In this document: piece by piece, positions 36,625-50,000 of the stretch
Layout: each line of letters begins with the position of its first letter
Numbering within the stretch: the stretch's first letter is position 1
NCBI GenBank assembly: GCA_963576565.1
Contig: OY755046.1
Location: 69,965,719-70,029,718 of the forward strand
Length of the DNA: 64,000 bases
DNA from: Aspidapion aeneum
Lineage: Eukaryota; Arthropoda; Insecta; Coleoptera; Brentidae
Direction: 5' to 3'
Translations under genes and position numbers: made by a program
The notes under the pieces: model-generated
Seen by the model: only the letters and a program-made list of their open reading frames with translations
The model's database searches: none
Told to the model about the DNA's origin: nothing

Positions 36625-36904
36625 TTCAACAGCTGTCTTCTGTCAAAATTTGACCTTTGTGTATTATAAGAGCAGGAATTAATGGTGCCGCCATTATTAA
36701 TGTAAAATAAACGACTGGAGTTATAAATTCGATTTTGATATGTCAATTTTGAAAGATCAACTGTCAGAATAGTACCCGGTACTATTACTGCCTGGCTTTA
36801 TTGCAATAAGTCCCTAATATATATTTTTATTAATATTACTAAACTTTTAAAAATAATACCTTGTGACGTGTCGTTTTGATTTTGAACATTATTTTATTTA
36901 TTAT

Positions 36905-37450
36905 GTCGGTTTAGACCGTTTTTCTACGTTGTCCGACTTCTATCCTCTACCTCCTTCGATCCTGACAATCATCTTTTGTCAGATTTTGGATTGACTGTTG
37001 GCATTCTAGTTTAGGACGCCCTCTTTTTCTGCGCCCTATTGGTTGCCATTCTAGGACCTGCTTTGGTAATCTGTCGTCGTTCATCCGTTGTACATGGCCG
37101 TACCATATCAGTTGCCTTTTAGTGACGTCATCCGATTCCCATTCTTTCTTTTATGATATCATTTCTTATGTGATCTGTTCTAGATATTCTCATTGATCTT
37201 CTTATTGCATCCATTTCGACACTTTCCATTTTTGTTTTGTATTTTTATATTACGCGACAAGTCTCTGTTCCAGACAACAGCGAGCTTTTCACCATTGTTT
37301 TATATATGCTAAATATGAAATTCTTTTTTATCTCTCTGCTCCATAAAATACTGTTAAGACATCCAATAACCTTTTTTGCAGTTCTTTACAGTCTGTTTCT
37401 GTCTTTTCAAATGTTGAATATTATTTCCTGGATAAAATATCCTAAGTATA
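36905..37450 (-). pseudogene. LINE tail (family L2b)
   Basis: Minus-strand reading gives the C-terminal QLIWYGHVQR-type and WQPIGRRKRGRPK motifs; same family as 57475-59041. Only the last part of the pol gene remains. Confidence 0.7.
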
Positions 37451-37765
37451 AGCGGAAACTTTTAAAGTGGCATTTTGTATAATTTAACTTGTAAAAAAAT
37501 TAATATACAATTAGAAAAAATTAAAAAAGTTATATGTAACGCAATGGCGCAACAAATTTTTATGAATACAATCGGTTTTTGGAATACGAAATCAAGGTCA
37601 GATCATTGGGTCAACATACTGTTTTTTTAGAATGAAAGTTAAAAAAAATATATTTTTTTAAAACTGCTTGTGTAGTTGTAGTATCTAAGCTTAATCATAA
37701 TTTTAAAATTAAGACAGAAATAATTGAATCAAAAAATTTGGTAATAATTTTTCAAAATAAGTGCA

Positions 37766-37966
37766 ATGGCTTCAACTGAGTTGACAGATATCCAAAGATT
37801 CTACAAAAATACAACTTGGTTTTTGACAGGAACAACAGGGTTCATTGGAAAGTTGTACCTGGAAAAAGTTTTGAGATGTCTACCTATCAAAAAAGTGTTC
37901 ATTATGATTAGACCCAAAAAAAATCTGACTCCGGAACAAAGGTTTGAACAGATTTGTGAATCTCCG
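37766..37966 (+). CDS. FAR-B exon 1
   Basis: 67 codons from ATG to GTAAGT, phase 0. Glycine motif TGTTGFIGK at about residues 22-30, then VFIMIRPKK and LTPEQRF. 43 nt after the donor a (TA)n run and a LINE tail begin. Confidence 0.9.
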
Positions 37967-38012
37967 GTAAGTACGAGGTGTGACAGTAAAATTATAAGAC
38001 TGTTGTAAAAAA

Positions 38013-38063
<51 letters not shown>

Positions 38064-41000
38064 TTCACAACGTTCTACGTCTTCCGATACCCAATCTCCA
38101 CTCGTTTCTGTTTGCCCATAATTCATCATCTAGGCCTCTTATTCTTATTTCACTATCTATTCCTTCTCTCCAGCTTCTCCTTGGCCGTCCTCGTTTTCTT
38201 CGGCCAGTTGGTTTCCATTGTCGTATTTGTTTAGGTAGTCTTTCATCATTCATTCTTTGTACATGTCCGTACCATACCAGTTGTTTTGTTCTTATATCAT
38301 CCACTAAAGTACGTTCACCCACTGTCATAAAAAAACAATGATTAAATAAGAATAACACCCCTAATATCGTATAATTGGGGGAACAAGAATTGGTTTTCGC
38401 TTGGACCCCCGTGGGTGTACAGCTTTCGAGCTGCCCACGGAAAAATACCAGAGAAACAAAATCTTTGTATGCCCGCTTAGTCACGAAAAATTGTTGTTTT
38501 TTATTCACGGGTACTAAACTTTACGTTTGGAGAATTGGTTTTTTTTGGAAAACACTAAACCGATTTCAATGATTCGTAGATATTTGACACAATCAAAAGA
38601 ACAGATCCTGATGCATTAAAAAAAGTCGAGGTCCTGGTTGGAGACAGTGTTGAACCTAAGTTAGGGTTAAGTCAAGAAGACAGGAGAAAAATAATCGAAG
38701 AAGTTAATGTTATAGTCCACTGTGCGGCGACGACCAGGTTTGATGCCCCTATTAAGGAAGCCACGTATACCAATGTGAGATCCACCAGGGACATCATTAT
38801 TTTGGCTAAACAGATAAAAAGAATTAAGGTAAATACAGTAGAACCCCGATTATCCGTGCGCTGATTATCCTGGCTGCGTATTTACGTTTCCGTGCTCATT
38901 TCACTTCGGCGCGGTTTTGAAATAGACACGGAAATAATATATTTGGGTTCAAATACGTGTTGATTTTAAGAGTTTTGATCTCGAAATGAGCACGGATCTG
39001 TAAGAGAACATCGCTCATTAAACTATTACAAAAGCGTATTCAACTGTCAGGTTAAAACGCTATCATAACGAAAGCTAATTAATCAAATATAACCGAACCG
39101 AACCAAAGCAAACTGAACCAATAATTTTTTCAAAAAAAAAACTTTCCTGACTTCCTACCCGGGATCCTAGAGGATGTGAATCCGAACCGAGACGAACCGA
39201 ATTGAACCAAACCGAACCGAACCAAAGCAAACTCAACCAACAATTAAAAAAAAACTTTTCTGACTTCTTTCCCGGGATCCTAGAGGGTGTGAATGAATAG
39301 TGTTGTAGTTTAGTTTGGTTAGGTTAGGTTTGGTTCGGTTTAGTTAGGATCGGTTCGGTTTGGATTCACATCCTCTAGGATCCCGGGTAGGAACTCAGGA
39401 AAGTTTTTTTTTTGAAAAAAATTATTGCTTCAGTTTGCTTTGGTTCGGTTCGATTAGATTTGATTGATTAGCTTTCGTTAGGTTAGGTTTTTGAAACTTT
39501 CTATTTTCATGTGGTTAGAAATCAAGTGAAAATCATTTAAATCATTAAAATTTATTAATAACAGAACAACATCTGTCGTCGTAGTTGCCGGTGTAAGACA
39601 ATGAACACTGAACTTTGCAGGTATAGTTAATGGAAGAGTGTTCTTCAAACTTCAAAGAGTTTCAAAATCTTGAGTAATATTAGTACAAATACTTTTAAAC
39701 TGCTCCATAATTTTCATATTAACAAACATATAACCTCAAAATCAAACTAATAAGCAACGTGAATCCAATTTAAGTTTCAAATGTGCACTAATAAGTAAAC
39801 CCCTGCGCTGCGTAATTCTATACAAATCCGTGCCTTGTTCGAGCCTCGGCGCCTTAAAATCAACACGCATTTGTAACTTAATATGTTGCAACATTTCCGT
39901 GTCTATTTCAAAACAGCGCTGCCGTGAAATCAGCACGGAAACGTAAATACGCATCCGGGCTGCGGATTATCCGTGCTATGATTTCCCATCGTCGAAATTG
40001 TGTTTTTGAAGTTCTATCGAAATAGGGTTACCGGAAATCACTCGACCAAAACCTTATGTAGAATTATATTTTTTGTTCTGTTATCTTTTTATGCAATACA
40101 TACATATAAACTTAGTTTGAACTTATGGGATCTTTTTTTTTCTGTCATATTTTGAGTATTTATACATAATATGTATGTAACATGTAATAAATGAATGTTC
40201 GGATTATCCGTGCCTCGTCCGGTCCCGTGGAGCACGGATAATCGGGGTTCTACTCGCAGCCAACGATAAAGACCGGCCATGGCGCGTTATAAGCAAGTCG
40301 GCGGTCACGTGATCTTAGGAGTCCCAGGATTCTTATTGTATTGCTTAATATATTATTTGTTTTTACACAATTTAAATAAATTAACAAAAAAATTTTGTTC
40401 TTTTATAGGCAAAAATTTTAAAAAATATTTTGCTGATATATGTGTTTATTATGGATAAAATAACTGAATCTATACAATAAAAAATTATACAAAATTTGCA
40501 TTCTAATATCTTCAGGTACATATATTAGGTACATAATATCGTTAGTAACTTCAAATCTATACAAGTCTTTCAAAATTGGACATATCAAACCTAAGCTTCT
40601 AGTTTTTTAATTTTTCTTTGAGTGTCATCATCTTTGTCAGAGTTCTTATTCAAAGATTTATTAGCAGACACTAAATGATTGTGCTTTTTAATAAAATTAT
40701 TTTAAAAAACTTTACATGCCCTTAAACTAATTTTTTCAAGCTTTGACAATAGTTTTTCTCCACAAAAACACTCGCTAGAGTTATCTGAAGAAAAATTTTA
40801 AATATAAAACATTTCACAATAATTTATTTAAAAGAAACAAGTGATTTAGTGAATAAGTGAGATGGTTTTTACATTCAATGAACTGAATGTAGTGGTCGTC
40901 AATAATTTTTTGAAAATTTACCCAGCACAAAGTTTAATATATATTTCATTAAAGTGTAAGTTAACTACCAACTCATGTTCTTTTAAAAGCTGTATCTTAC

Positions 41001-44000
41001 TTTTTAAATATTTCACACTACCAGAGAGATTACTATCTGTTAGCAATATTTTACAAATCAGTATTTTAATATTGCGAGGGTGCGGAAGACATATTACCTT
41101 AGAATTGTAAATTGACGTGTATGCACTGGATGACTGGATAAACAAAGATGAAGCCAACATTAAAGTGTATCCACAATATCTTCGATTCTCAGGTTACCTT
41201 TTCAAGAGACCTAATTGTTCAATAAGAAATGACAACTGAACACATTTTTCACTCTCACTATCGAAAATGTCACTAAGGATGTCTATTACTTGATCAATCT
41301 TATCCAAGATCTTATATTTTACCACTTCTTTCCCGTTTGCAACATATTAGGTTTCAGTTTTATAGTTGGACCGACAAGGAACAACACTAATTAAACGTTC
41401 GCGGCATTGTTTATCTTATAGGTATTTTATTTATAATTTACTCATTAGCCATTAATTATTTTAACGCAGCCCACTACAGTCTTTTTCGTGGGCTTTGTTA
41501 TTTTAATAACTTTGATAAAATTCACTTAAAATTCGTTCCCGAATTAAAAAAAAATTGACGTAAACAATAATACCAAATCTGAAAACACACATGTTTTATA
41601 ATGACAGCGGGCCGTGAGGCGTTTTTTTGTGAGCCTCCTACGGTCACGTGATATTTCCGCGCCCGGGCCGGTCTTTCTCGTGGGCTGCGGTTCTCCTGTA
41701 CAAATAAAAATAAGGTAGGATGAGTTGGGGTAAATGAATCCAAAATTATTGTCCGGCCAAAACAAAATGAGACGCAAAAGAGATGGCATCAATTAGCCCT
41801 ATCTTTCTCGGTCCAGTGGCCGTGCTATAATTATTTAATTTATTATTATTAGGTATTAATTTATTTAATTACTGCTAAGGACTATTATATTTTTAGTCAT
41901 TTGTATACATAAGTACCGGATATTCAAACAGTAACAGATCAGAGATCCTGGAAAAAATTTACGAATCCAGAATTTCCGCAGAAAACCTCATTTCCCTATG
42001 CGATAGCCTGGACAATGATACCCTGGAATCTATGACACCAAAGTAAGACCTTTAGACATGGGCGCACCCAGGGGGCTTCGGGGCCCGGCCAAGGTTTTTT
42101 TAGATATTTTCTAGATATTTCATGAACACAAAAATAAAATAGCATAAAATATTATCTCGCCCCCCCCCCCAAGACATATTCCTGGGTGCGCCACTGCCTA
42201 AAAAGAGCCTACGTAGTATAGGCATATTTATTTAGACAAAACCATTTCTTTCGACAACAATATGACTTTAGATGAAGTTGTATTTATTTAGACAATAATG
42301 TCCAAGTAGCGGTATATATATGTAGACAATTCTGCCGTCAAAATTACTAAAATTAATTACAAAAATTTACAAAAATTACAAAAATTACAAAAATTACAAA
42401 AATTACAAAAATTACAAAAATTACAAAAATTACAAAAATTACAAAAATTACAAAAATTACAAAAATTACAAAAATTACAAAAATTACAAAAATTACAAAA
42501 ATTACAAAAATTACAAAAATTACAAAAATTACAAAAATTACAAAAATTACAAAAATTACAAAAATTACAAAAATTACAAAAATTACAAAAATTACAAAAA
42601 TTACAAAAATTACAAAAATTACAAAAATTACAAAAATTACAAAAATTACAAAAATTACAAAAATTACAAAAATTACAAAAATTACAAAAATTACAAAAAT
42701 TACAAAAATTACAAAAATTACAAAAATTACAAAAATTACAAAAATTACAAAAATTACAAAAATTACAAAAATTACAAAAATTACAAAAATTACAAAAATT
42801 ACAAAAATTACAAAAATTACAAAAATTACAAAAATTACAAAAATTACAAAAATTACAAAAATTACAAAAATTACAAAAATTACAAAAATTACAAAAATTA
42901 CAAAAATTACAAAAATTACAAAAATTACAAAAATTACAAAAATTACAAAAATTACAAAAATTACAAGAATTACCAGAATTACCAGAATTACCAGAATTAC
43001 CAGAATTACCAGAATTACCAGAATTACCAGAATTACCAGAATTACCAGAATTACCAGAATTATCAGAATTACCAGAATTACCAGAATTACCAGAATTACC
43101 AGAATTAACAGAATTAACAGAATTACCAGAATTACCGGAATCACCAGAATCACCAGAATTAACAGAATTAACACAATTACCAGAATTATCAGAATTACCA
43201 GAATTACCAGAATTACCAGAATTACCAGAATTACAAAAATTACAAAAACTGTCAAATGCGAGGTTTAGGCTTAAGACGGCAGAATCATATCTGTTTATTT
43301 TCACAACAGTATTTATTTAGACAACAGCAACGGTATTTATTCGGACAGTAATTTATGTTAGTTTTATTTAAACAATGATGTCTATTTATTTAGACGACGG
43401 TTTTTATTTAGACAATGAGATTTGTTTATTTAGACAATGCAGGTTTTGAGATATGACCACTAATAAAAAGAGCCTTTTAGGTTGACAGAGACTTGGCCAA
43501 ATGATGTCAAGTATATTTATTTAGACAACGCTTTTTATTTAGACAATGAGATCTGTTTGTTTAGACAACGTGGGTTGTTAGACATGACCACTAATAAATA
43601 GAGTATTTTAGTTTGAAACTAGTACACAATGATTATGTAGATATAAAATTTTGGACTTCCATTGTCTTTATTTATTTTAAACACAACGTTTCGGTTAGTA
43701 AGTATCTCTAACCGTTTCCTAGTGTAAACCGACTAACCGAAACGTCGCACAGTGCGGACAAAAACAGGGTTTTTGGACAATAATCAATATCTTTGTTGTT
43801 TTTCAAAAAAGTTAATTTTTTTATAGGGTATGTGATAAAGTGTAGTCTAAAGGTTAAAATAATAAATATATAAATATAAATAAACTTTTTAAAATATATA
43901 TATGTCATTTTATTTAAAATATTTAAAAAATTAATTAAAGTACATTCAGTTTAACCTACAGTTACGTTAAAAATAAAAATCAATTTACTTTTGTGTTAGA

Positions 44001-47000
44001 AATTAAACTAAAATTATTTTTTTCATTCTGATTCATGGGCGTAGTTAGGAAGGCTTGGGGGGGGGCTAAGTCCCTTCCAGAAAAATTAAATTAGCAACCC
44101 CAAAATAATTATTTTTACCATACACATTGCACCCTCAGTTCCTGTTTTTTAAAGATGATTCTAAGAAAGCCGTTTTAGGCCGTCCACGACTCGGTCCGGG
44201 TACGGCCTCTGTTTCCGAATCTGTATTTTTTGATTTTCCTGAATCCGTTTTATAGCAAAATTTCTCAGATATAATATCTTTATTTAACCATTCGAAATAA
44301 CGGTTTTGAAAATGAAATTTGTTTCGTCCCGATAGCTTCCATTTGAGACTGAGACTTTTGCAAAAATTTAATGATGCCTTATTTAGAATTTGGTTATTTT
44401 TGTCAGAACATTCTTCTAAATCCAACAAGGGTTGAATTTTTTTGAAAATATTTAACACCTTCAGATTTTCGTGAGAGGCCACTCATTTAACAAGTCTGAA
44501 TGTTTTATGCTTATGCGTTCTAAAAGTAAAAAAAAATGTATATTATCTTCTTAGGGACTTTTATCCCGAGAAGAAAAAATTGTATGTAGCTACAGTTCGC
44601 CGATTGCTCAAAAGATCATTTTGGGCCCCGTTTTTATTAAAATTATTTTGCAAGAGAAACAGACTTCCCATTTTTATGTTTTATCTTTGAACGTCACTTT
44701 TTATCCATTAACTTTATCCCTAAAAGTTGTGATAAAAAGCGCACTTTTGATCTCCAAAGTGCAAAAAAATTATTTTTTTTTTAAATATTCGCCCACACAA
44801 ACACCAGAATAATTTTTGGCATATATATTTTAAGACTGATAGCAGTATTTTTATAATTTTATTGACTACCTCAAATTATTGTATTTGTGCGTTCCCATTG
44901 ACAAAAAACGGCCAATACGATATGCGATTCTAAAATATTTAATATTCCATTTTGCTCACAGTAGTATAAGGTGACTAAGTACCATAAATATCTTGGGAAT
45001 TTTTCAAAAATTTATTATCACCTATAACCACTCGCCATCACCGAATAATATTCCTCATATCTTCTCCAGATTTAGTGCCATTTTTGACACCTTGCTGCCG
45101 CCATTTTTGACGTTGATGAGAGCTGTCACAATTTTATATTTGTCCAAATGGTGGCAAGACTGGTTTTAAGGGTATACCTAAACAGGAGATGATGTGAGGC
45201 CAGGGCTATCAAAATGGACGGGCCACGATCCTCCACTTTGTTGACGTCACATCCGGGGCTGATTTTTTTTTTGATGGTCACGTTACGACACAGCTGATTG
45301 TCTTTAAAATTTTGAAGTTGGAATGACGGTTCATGGATATTTGATTTTTTGTTAAATAAAGCTGTTTTTGAGATTGTTTTTACTTTATTCTGGCAGAACA
45401 ATTTTTTTTAAATGTATAGTAAGCCCTAATTTTTCATAGCCGCTTCATTAGCTCACACAAAAATTAAGTTTAAAGCAGAAGCGAATGTGACAATCACATA
45501 TGACAAAGTCAAATACATGTCAAATATAACAGTTGGCATGTGGTACATGGCGGGTAATTTGAATTCAAAATAAGGAATGCTAAATCTTGAAGATTTTAAC
45601 CTTTTAATCATGTTGCTTCCTTACAAACCTTTGGTGGAATATCGGGATGGTGTCTGAGAATATTTCACTGAAATTTTGCGGAAATCTGTAGTGCCATTTT
45701 GAAAATATCATAAAAAAACGTCTGACCTCCCATAAGACCCAATGTAAAATTCAGCCCCGGGAGAACAGCTGTTTTTTTCAGGGTCGTGGCCTCTATTTTT
45801 GTGTTGGCCTTGGTGAGGCCTCTCAACCGGGGTCGTAACCAATGTGTTATAAATTATTAGGATGAAATATATTATTAAAAAAATACAGCACCCTTAGTAG
45901 CATATGCTACCTTTTTGCTAATTCATTGGACTAATATTTAGGATATATTACAAAAATTACAAAAATTACAATGAACCTTGCAAATCTTTGCAATTTTTAT
46001 AACCTTAATAGAATTTAAAAAATATTTTTTTTTGTAAGCATAACAGTTTTAATTAAATTATTTTAAAAGCGAGACGTCAATTTGACAAAATTTTATTTAA
46101 ACAAATAGCGTAAATATATATCACTGAAAAAAGAAATTTTTTTTTATATTTAAATGCAGAACCAGTAAAATTAATTTTCTGATAGGTATTTTATACGATT
46201 TTTTTGTACCTGTTTTAAAATAACGACTTTAACGATTTATTTTGTTCACTTTGGCAAGTGTTACTAAAAAATAGGTTATGATTACAGATAAACTGGACAT
46301 TTATCTATACTTTTGCAATATTAAAACTTTTAAAATGTAACCTCAGTTTTTCGAATATTGCCCACAGGAGTCCGCACTGTGCGTCGCGTTTAAAATAAAT
46401 AAAGAGAATGGAAGTCCGAAATTTTATTTCTGGAGTATTTTAGGTTGACAGAGACTTGGCCAAATACATATACCTTTAGTAAACAAGTAACAGAAGACCT
46501 TATAAACAGAGAATGCAAAGACATGCCAGTTTGTATTTGTAGACCGACTATTGGTAAGTTTTTTTTTGTTCGATTTTAATTTCAATAATTTTGAAAACGA
46601 CAATAATATTTAATTATTTAGACAGCAGTATTTATTTTATTAGTCAAACAAGTTTCCGTGGCTAATCGGGTAAAAAGAAGTTTTTGTTTCTCTCATATTT
46701 TTCCGTGGGTAGCTCGAAAGCTTAACCTCACGGGGGTCTAAGATCTAATGGACACCTAATAAGTGTTGACAGTTAACTGTTTCGTCCTTATGGGACTCCT
46801 CAGAACACTGCTTGGTCAATGTGACACGTCTGCGAAGTTTATCAGACCGTTTTGTCTTTCATCCTACGTCTATAGTGAGAAAACGCTCGCAAGAAGCGCC
46901 ATCTACCGAGATACGAGCGAAACTAGAACAAGGATTTGCGGCGCGGTTCAGTGAGCTTTTATTAGATAGGCAACTCCGGCTGTTTGACAGATCGTTAACT

Positions 47001-50000
47001 CTGTGGCGCCCACTACTGAGCTTAGTGACGAACTAAAAGTTGAGGCGGGAAATTTGAATCGCCTTTTATAATAAATTTTCTTTAATTTTAAAGTTTTTTT
47101 TGAAATTTTTAGTCAGTCAATATTTTATAAAGACATACACTGTCTTTATAAGATATAAACAGATTGAAAATGATATATAAAGTGCAATAAATAAAACATT
47201 TTTTAAATGAGTTTTTATTATTATAAAAAAGCTACAAATTAATGACTAACTATTGATGAAATAATAAATAGTCTAATTGATTGGTAAAATAAAATATAAT
47301 GAAAAACCAAACACTATCTAGTATATTTAAGTTTGCTTTTAACATTTCTGGTGAGTGATGAGTGAATAAATAATGAAACAGTTGTTCGTAAAGAGAATCA
47401 TTCTTAAATGTCTACTTTTTAACAGCTTGACGAAAATCTGACATGATTTAAAAGTACCTCCTTGTCTTGGTTGTAAGTTGTGTAGGGTATTTTCCAAAGC
47501 AGGATATGTGGCAGCACATATCATCCAAAAGCTAAAAACAATAAAAAAAATCTACTTATAACCGTACTAGATTATGGTAAGATAAAGATTTAAAATTAAG
47601 GAATACATTTATTCAAAGTACATTACGCTGCTGGGTAATCCCTCGTTTACCCATCAATTAAGCACAAATTTAGTGTTAATTTTGTTTGTGTCTCCCTTTT
47701 ACTTAATATCAAAAGAAAGGGATAGACATAAAATTAACACTAAATTTGTGCTTAATTGATGAGCAAATATGGCACCTACCAGGCATTGGAAACCTGTATT
47801 CAGAGTTCCGAAAAGTAAGCGATAAGAAGTTAAAAAGACACTACCAATACAAATTTTATCAAATGCCAATCTAACCTCAAATGAGAAAATAAGAAAACTT
47901 ACCTTAAAATGTCTCGGAAAACTATGCATTTTATACTCGTCTGAACTTTAGACACTTCACCCAGAAAAGCAACTAGAAATTCTTATTCTTTTATATTTAA
48001 AAATTGCAAAAGTTACAAATTTAACAAAGTTTAATTTTAATGCGTCACAGCAACAAAGATTACATACATAAGCCAAAAAGATAGATTTAAAATGAACCCG
48101 AAATAAAACGCGGTGGAAGAGGTTTTTCTACCTGAAAAAAAGGGGGACGGAAAATCCAAACCACAGATAATTCTCAAAAAAAATAGAATAAGGAACAAAC
48201 GCGCGACCGCAGCTCCTCTTTTGAGCTTAGTGAGAACTTTAACCTAACGACCTGTCAAATTGCATTGAGTTTCCTAGACATGAACAAGAGCAAGCGAGTA
48301 TAAATTGAATTTTCGATCGATGAGAAGAAGAAGAAAAAGAAACCATCCGTGACCAGAGCAACACCCACGGGGGTCCAAGCAGCGTTGCCACCCTCGACCC
48401 TGAGGTCTTCAGGAGCAGTGCTGGAGAACTATTGATAGTTTGGATTGATTTAGTTAGTAAATTGTATTTCTACGATTTGTTTTTACTGACAAAATACCAA
48501 AATTAAGATTTAAATAAAAAGATTAAGTACATATTAGGTAGATAATAGATAGTTTAAGTTGTGCTACGTATTTTTATGTAAAACTGCACGTTAAGCGCTC
48601 TACGTTTTGTTCCAAATTTGAGTTTAAGTTGAATGTTTTTACGTTACCATAACAAGTCTACTAATAGCAGAGAATATGGAATGCGCCACTGTGTTTTTTT
48701 GATGTTACAATTTTGTTTTTTGTCCTTTCAACTACAGTAGGAATATATTTGCAAAGAATCGTTTGTACTGGCAAGGCCAACACAAAAATAGAGGCCACGA
48801 CCCTGAAAAAATCAGCTGTTCTCCCGGGGCTGAATTTTACATTGGGTCTTATGAGAGGTCAGACGTTTTTTTATGATATTTTCAAAATGGCACTACAGAT
48901 TTTCGCAAAATTTCAGTGAAATATTCTCAGACACCATCCCGATATTCCACCAAAGGTTTGTAAGGAAGCAACATGATTAAAAGGTTAAAATCTTCAAGAT
49001 TTAGCATTCCTTATTTTGAATGCCAACTGTTATATTTGACATGTATTTGACTTTGTCATATGTGATTGTCACATTCGCTTCTGCTTTAAACTTAATTTTT
49101 GTGTGAGCTAATGAAGCGGCTATGAAAAATTAGGGCTTACTATACTTTAAAAAAAATTGTTCTGCCAGAATAAAGTAAAAACAATCTCAAAAACGGCTTT
49201 ATTTAACAAAAAAATCAAATATCCATGAACCGTCATTCCAACTTCAAAATTTTAAAGACAATCAGCTGTGTCGTAACGTGACCATCAAAAAAAAATCAGC
49301 CCCGTATGTGACGTCAACAAAGTGGAGGATCGTGGCCCGTCCATTTTGATAGCCCTGGTACTGGAAGCGGAAATTATCGTCTAGGCCTCATTTTTCGATC
49401 GGTCAATCAACCAATTCTATTCTTTGGTAACGTTAAGGTGCCCGCAGACTGCCGTAAGCTAACGTAAATAAGTAAGCTCCTAACGTGACCTTGACGACGG
49501 TGTGAAGAAGTGCGCTTGCATATCTGTCAAATCTCATGCTTACGTAAAAATACGTAGCACAACTTAAACTATCTAATATTATACGTGAAAATCGTGTGAG
49601 CAGTAATTTTCTGGGAATCATTCAATTTACTGGCAAGTAACCTCAGGGGAATCACAAGGTCGGAGCCAATCGAATCGCTTCTCGCATCATCCTTTTATAA
49701 TAGCGTGATCTTTAATGCCGCTTGCGGCTGCCGGCTGAGTAGATCGCAAAATCCAAGAGATGGCGCCATAAATACACTTTTAAAGACAATGGCTTGAAAT
49801 AAAATTTTTATTCCACAAAGGATCTTACATAAAAAGAATATTTTATTTATGGTGTTTTTTTTAAATCGCGATCACGAGGCGTATAAAAAAAACAAGTTTT
49901 TATCGAAAAAAAAATCGGTAGAAAACTATGGTAATTCGGTATATATCGTAAAGTAAAAGGTTAAATCGGTAGATCTACCGAAAAATCGGTAGAGATGGCA

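Larger units (their letters stand above)
38836..41698. mobile_element. pogo/Tigger-like element with nested insertions, FAR-B intron 2
   Basis: Left CAGTAGAACCCCGATTATCC with TA at 38834-35; right end split by another element: GATAATCGGGGTTCTACT before it (40254) and GTTCTCCTG (41690-41698) then TA after it. An inner inverted repeat (ACGGAAATA... 38878-39958) contains a smaller one with CGGGATCCTAGAGG (39120-39420). No transposase left. Confidence 0.78.
42225..43610. repeat. TTTATTTAGACAA interspersed tandem repeat around the 9-bp array
   Basis: TATTTATTTAGACAAC-like words recur at irregular 25-60 bp spacing on both sides of the 9-bp array, so the array grew inside an older minisatellite. 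Confidence 0.65.
43748..46381. mobile_element. Transib-like DNA transposon
   Basis: 2634 bp. Perfect 12-bp inverted ends CACAGTGCGGAC / GTCCGCACTGTG and a perfect 5-bp duplication CGTCG (43743-43747, 46382-46386). CACA/T-type ends and CGNCG targets are the Transib signature. Contains a 115-aa minus ORF (44482-44135) and a nested P-like MITE. No catalytic domain recognised. Confidence 0.72.
43646..46428. mobile_element. hairpin MITE split by the Transib-like element
   Basis: Left arm GGACTTCCATTGTCTTTATT... to 43747; right arm resumes at 46387 and ends AATGGAAGTCCGAAATTTTA. Joined, it matches the intact copy at 36508-36624. Confidence 0.8.

Noticed and set aside
42353..43304. Two overlapping minus ORFs of 300 and 315 codons
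   Set aside because: They are FVI and FCN repeats forced by the 9-bp unit; no start context or family, and both frames are open for the same reason.
43748..43768. Complete V(D)J recombination signal at the Transib-like left end
   Set aside because: The CACAGTG heptamer is exact and ACAAAAACA looks like a nonamer, but the spacer is 3 nt instead of 12 or 23 and the right end lacks it.
47699..47940. THAP-like zinc-finger exon on the minus strand (HSFPRHFK, MPGRCHICS)
   Set aside because: The pieces are in the wrong order and the required C2CH spacing is not met.
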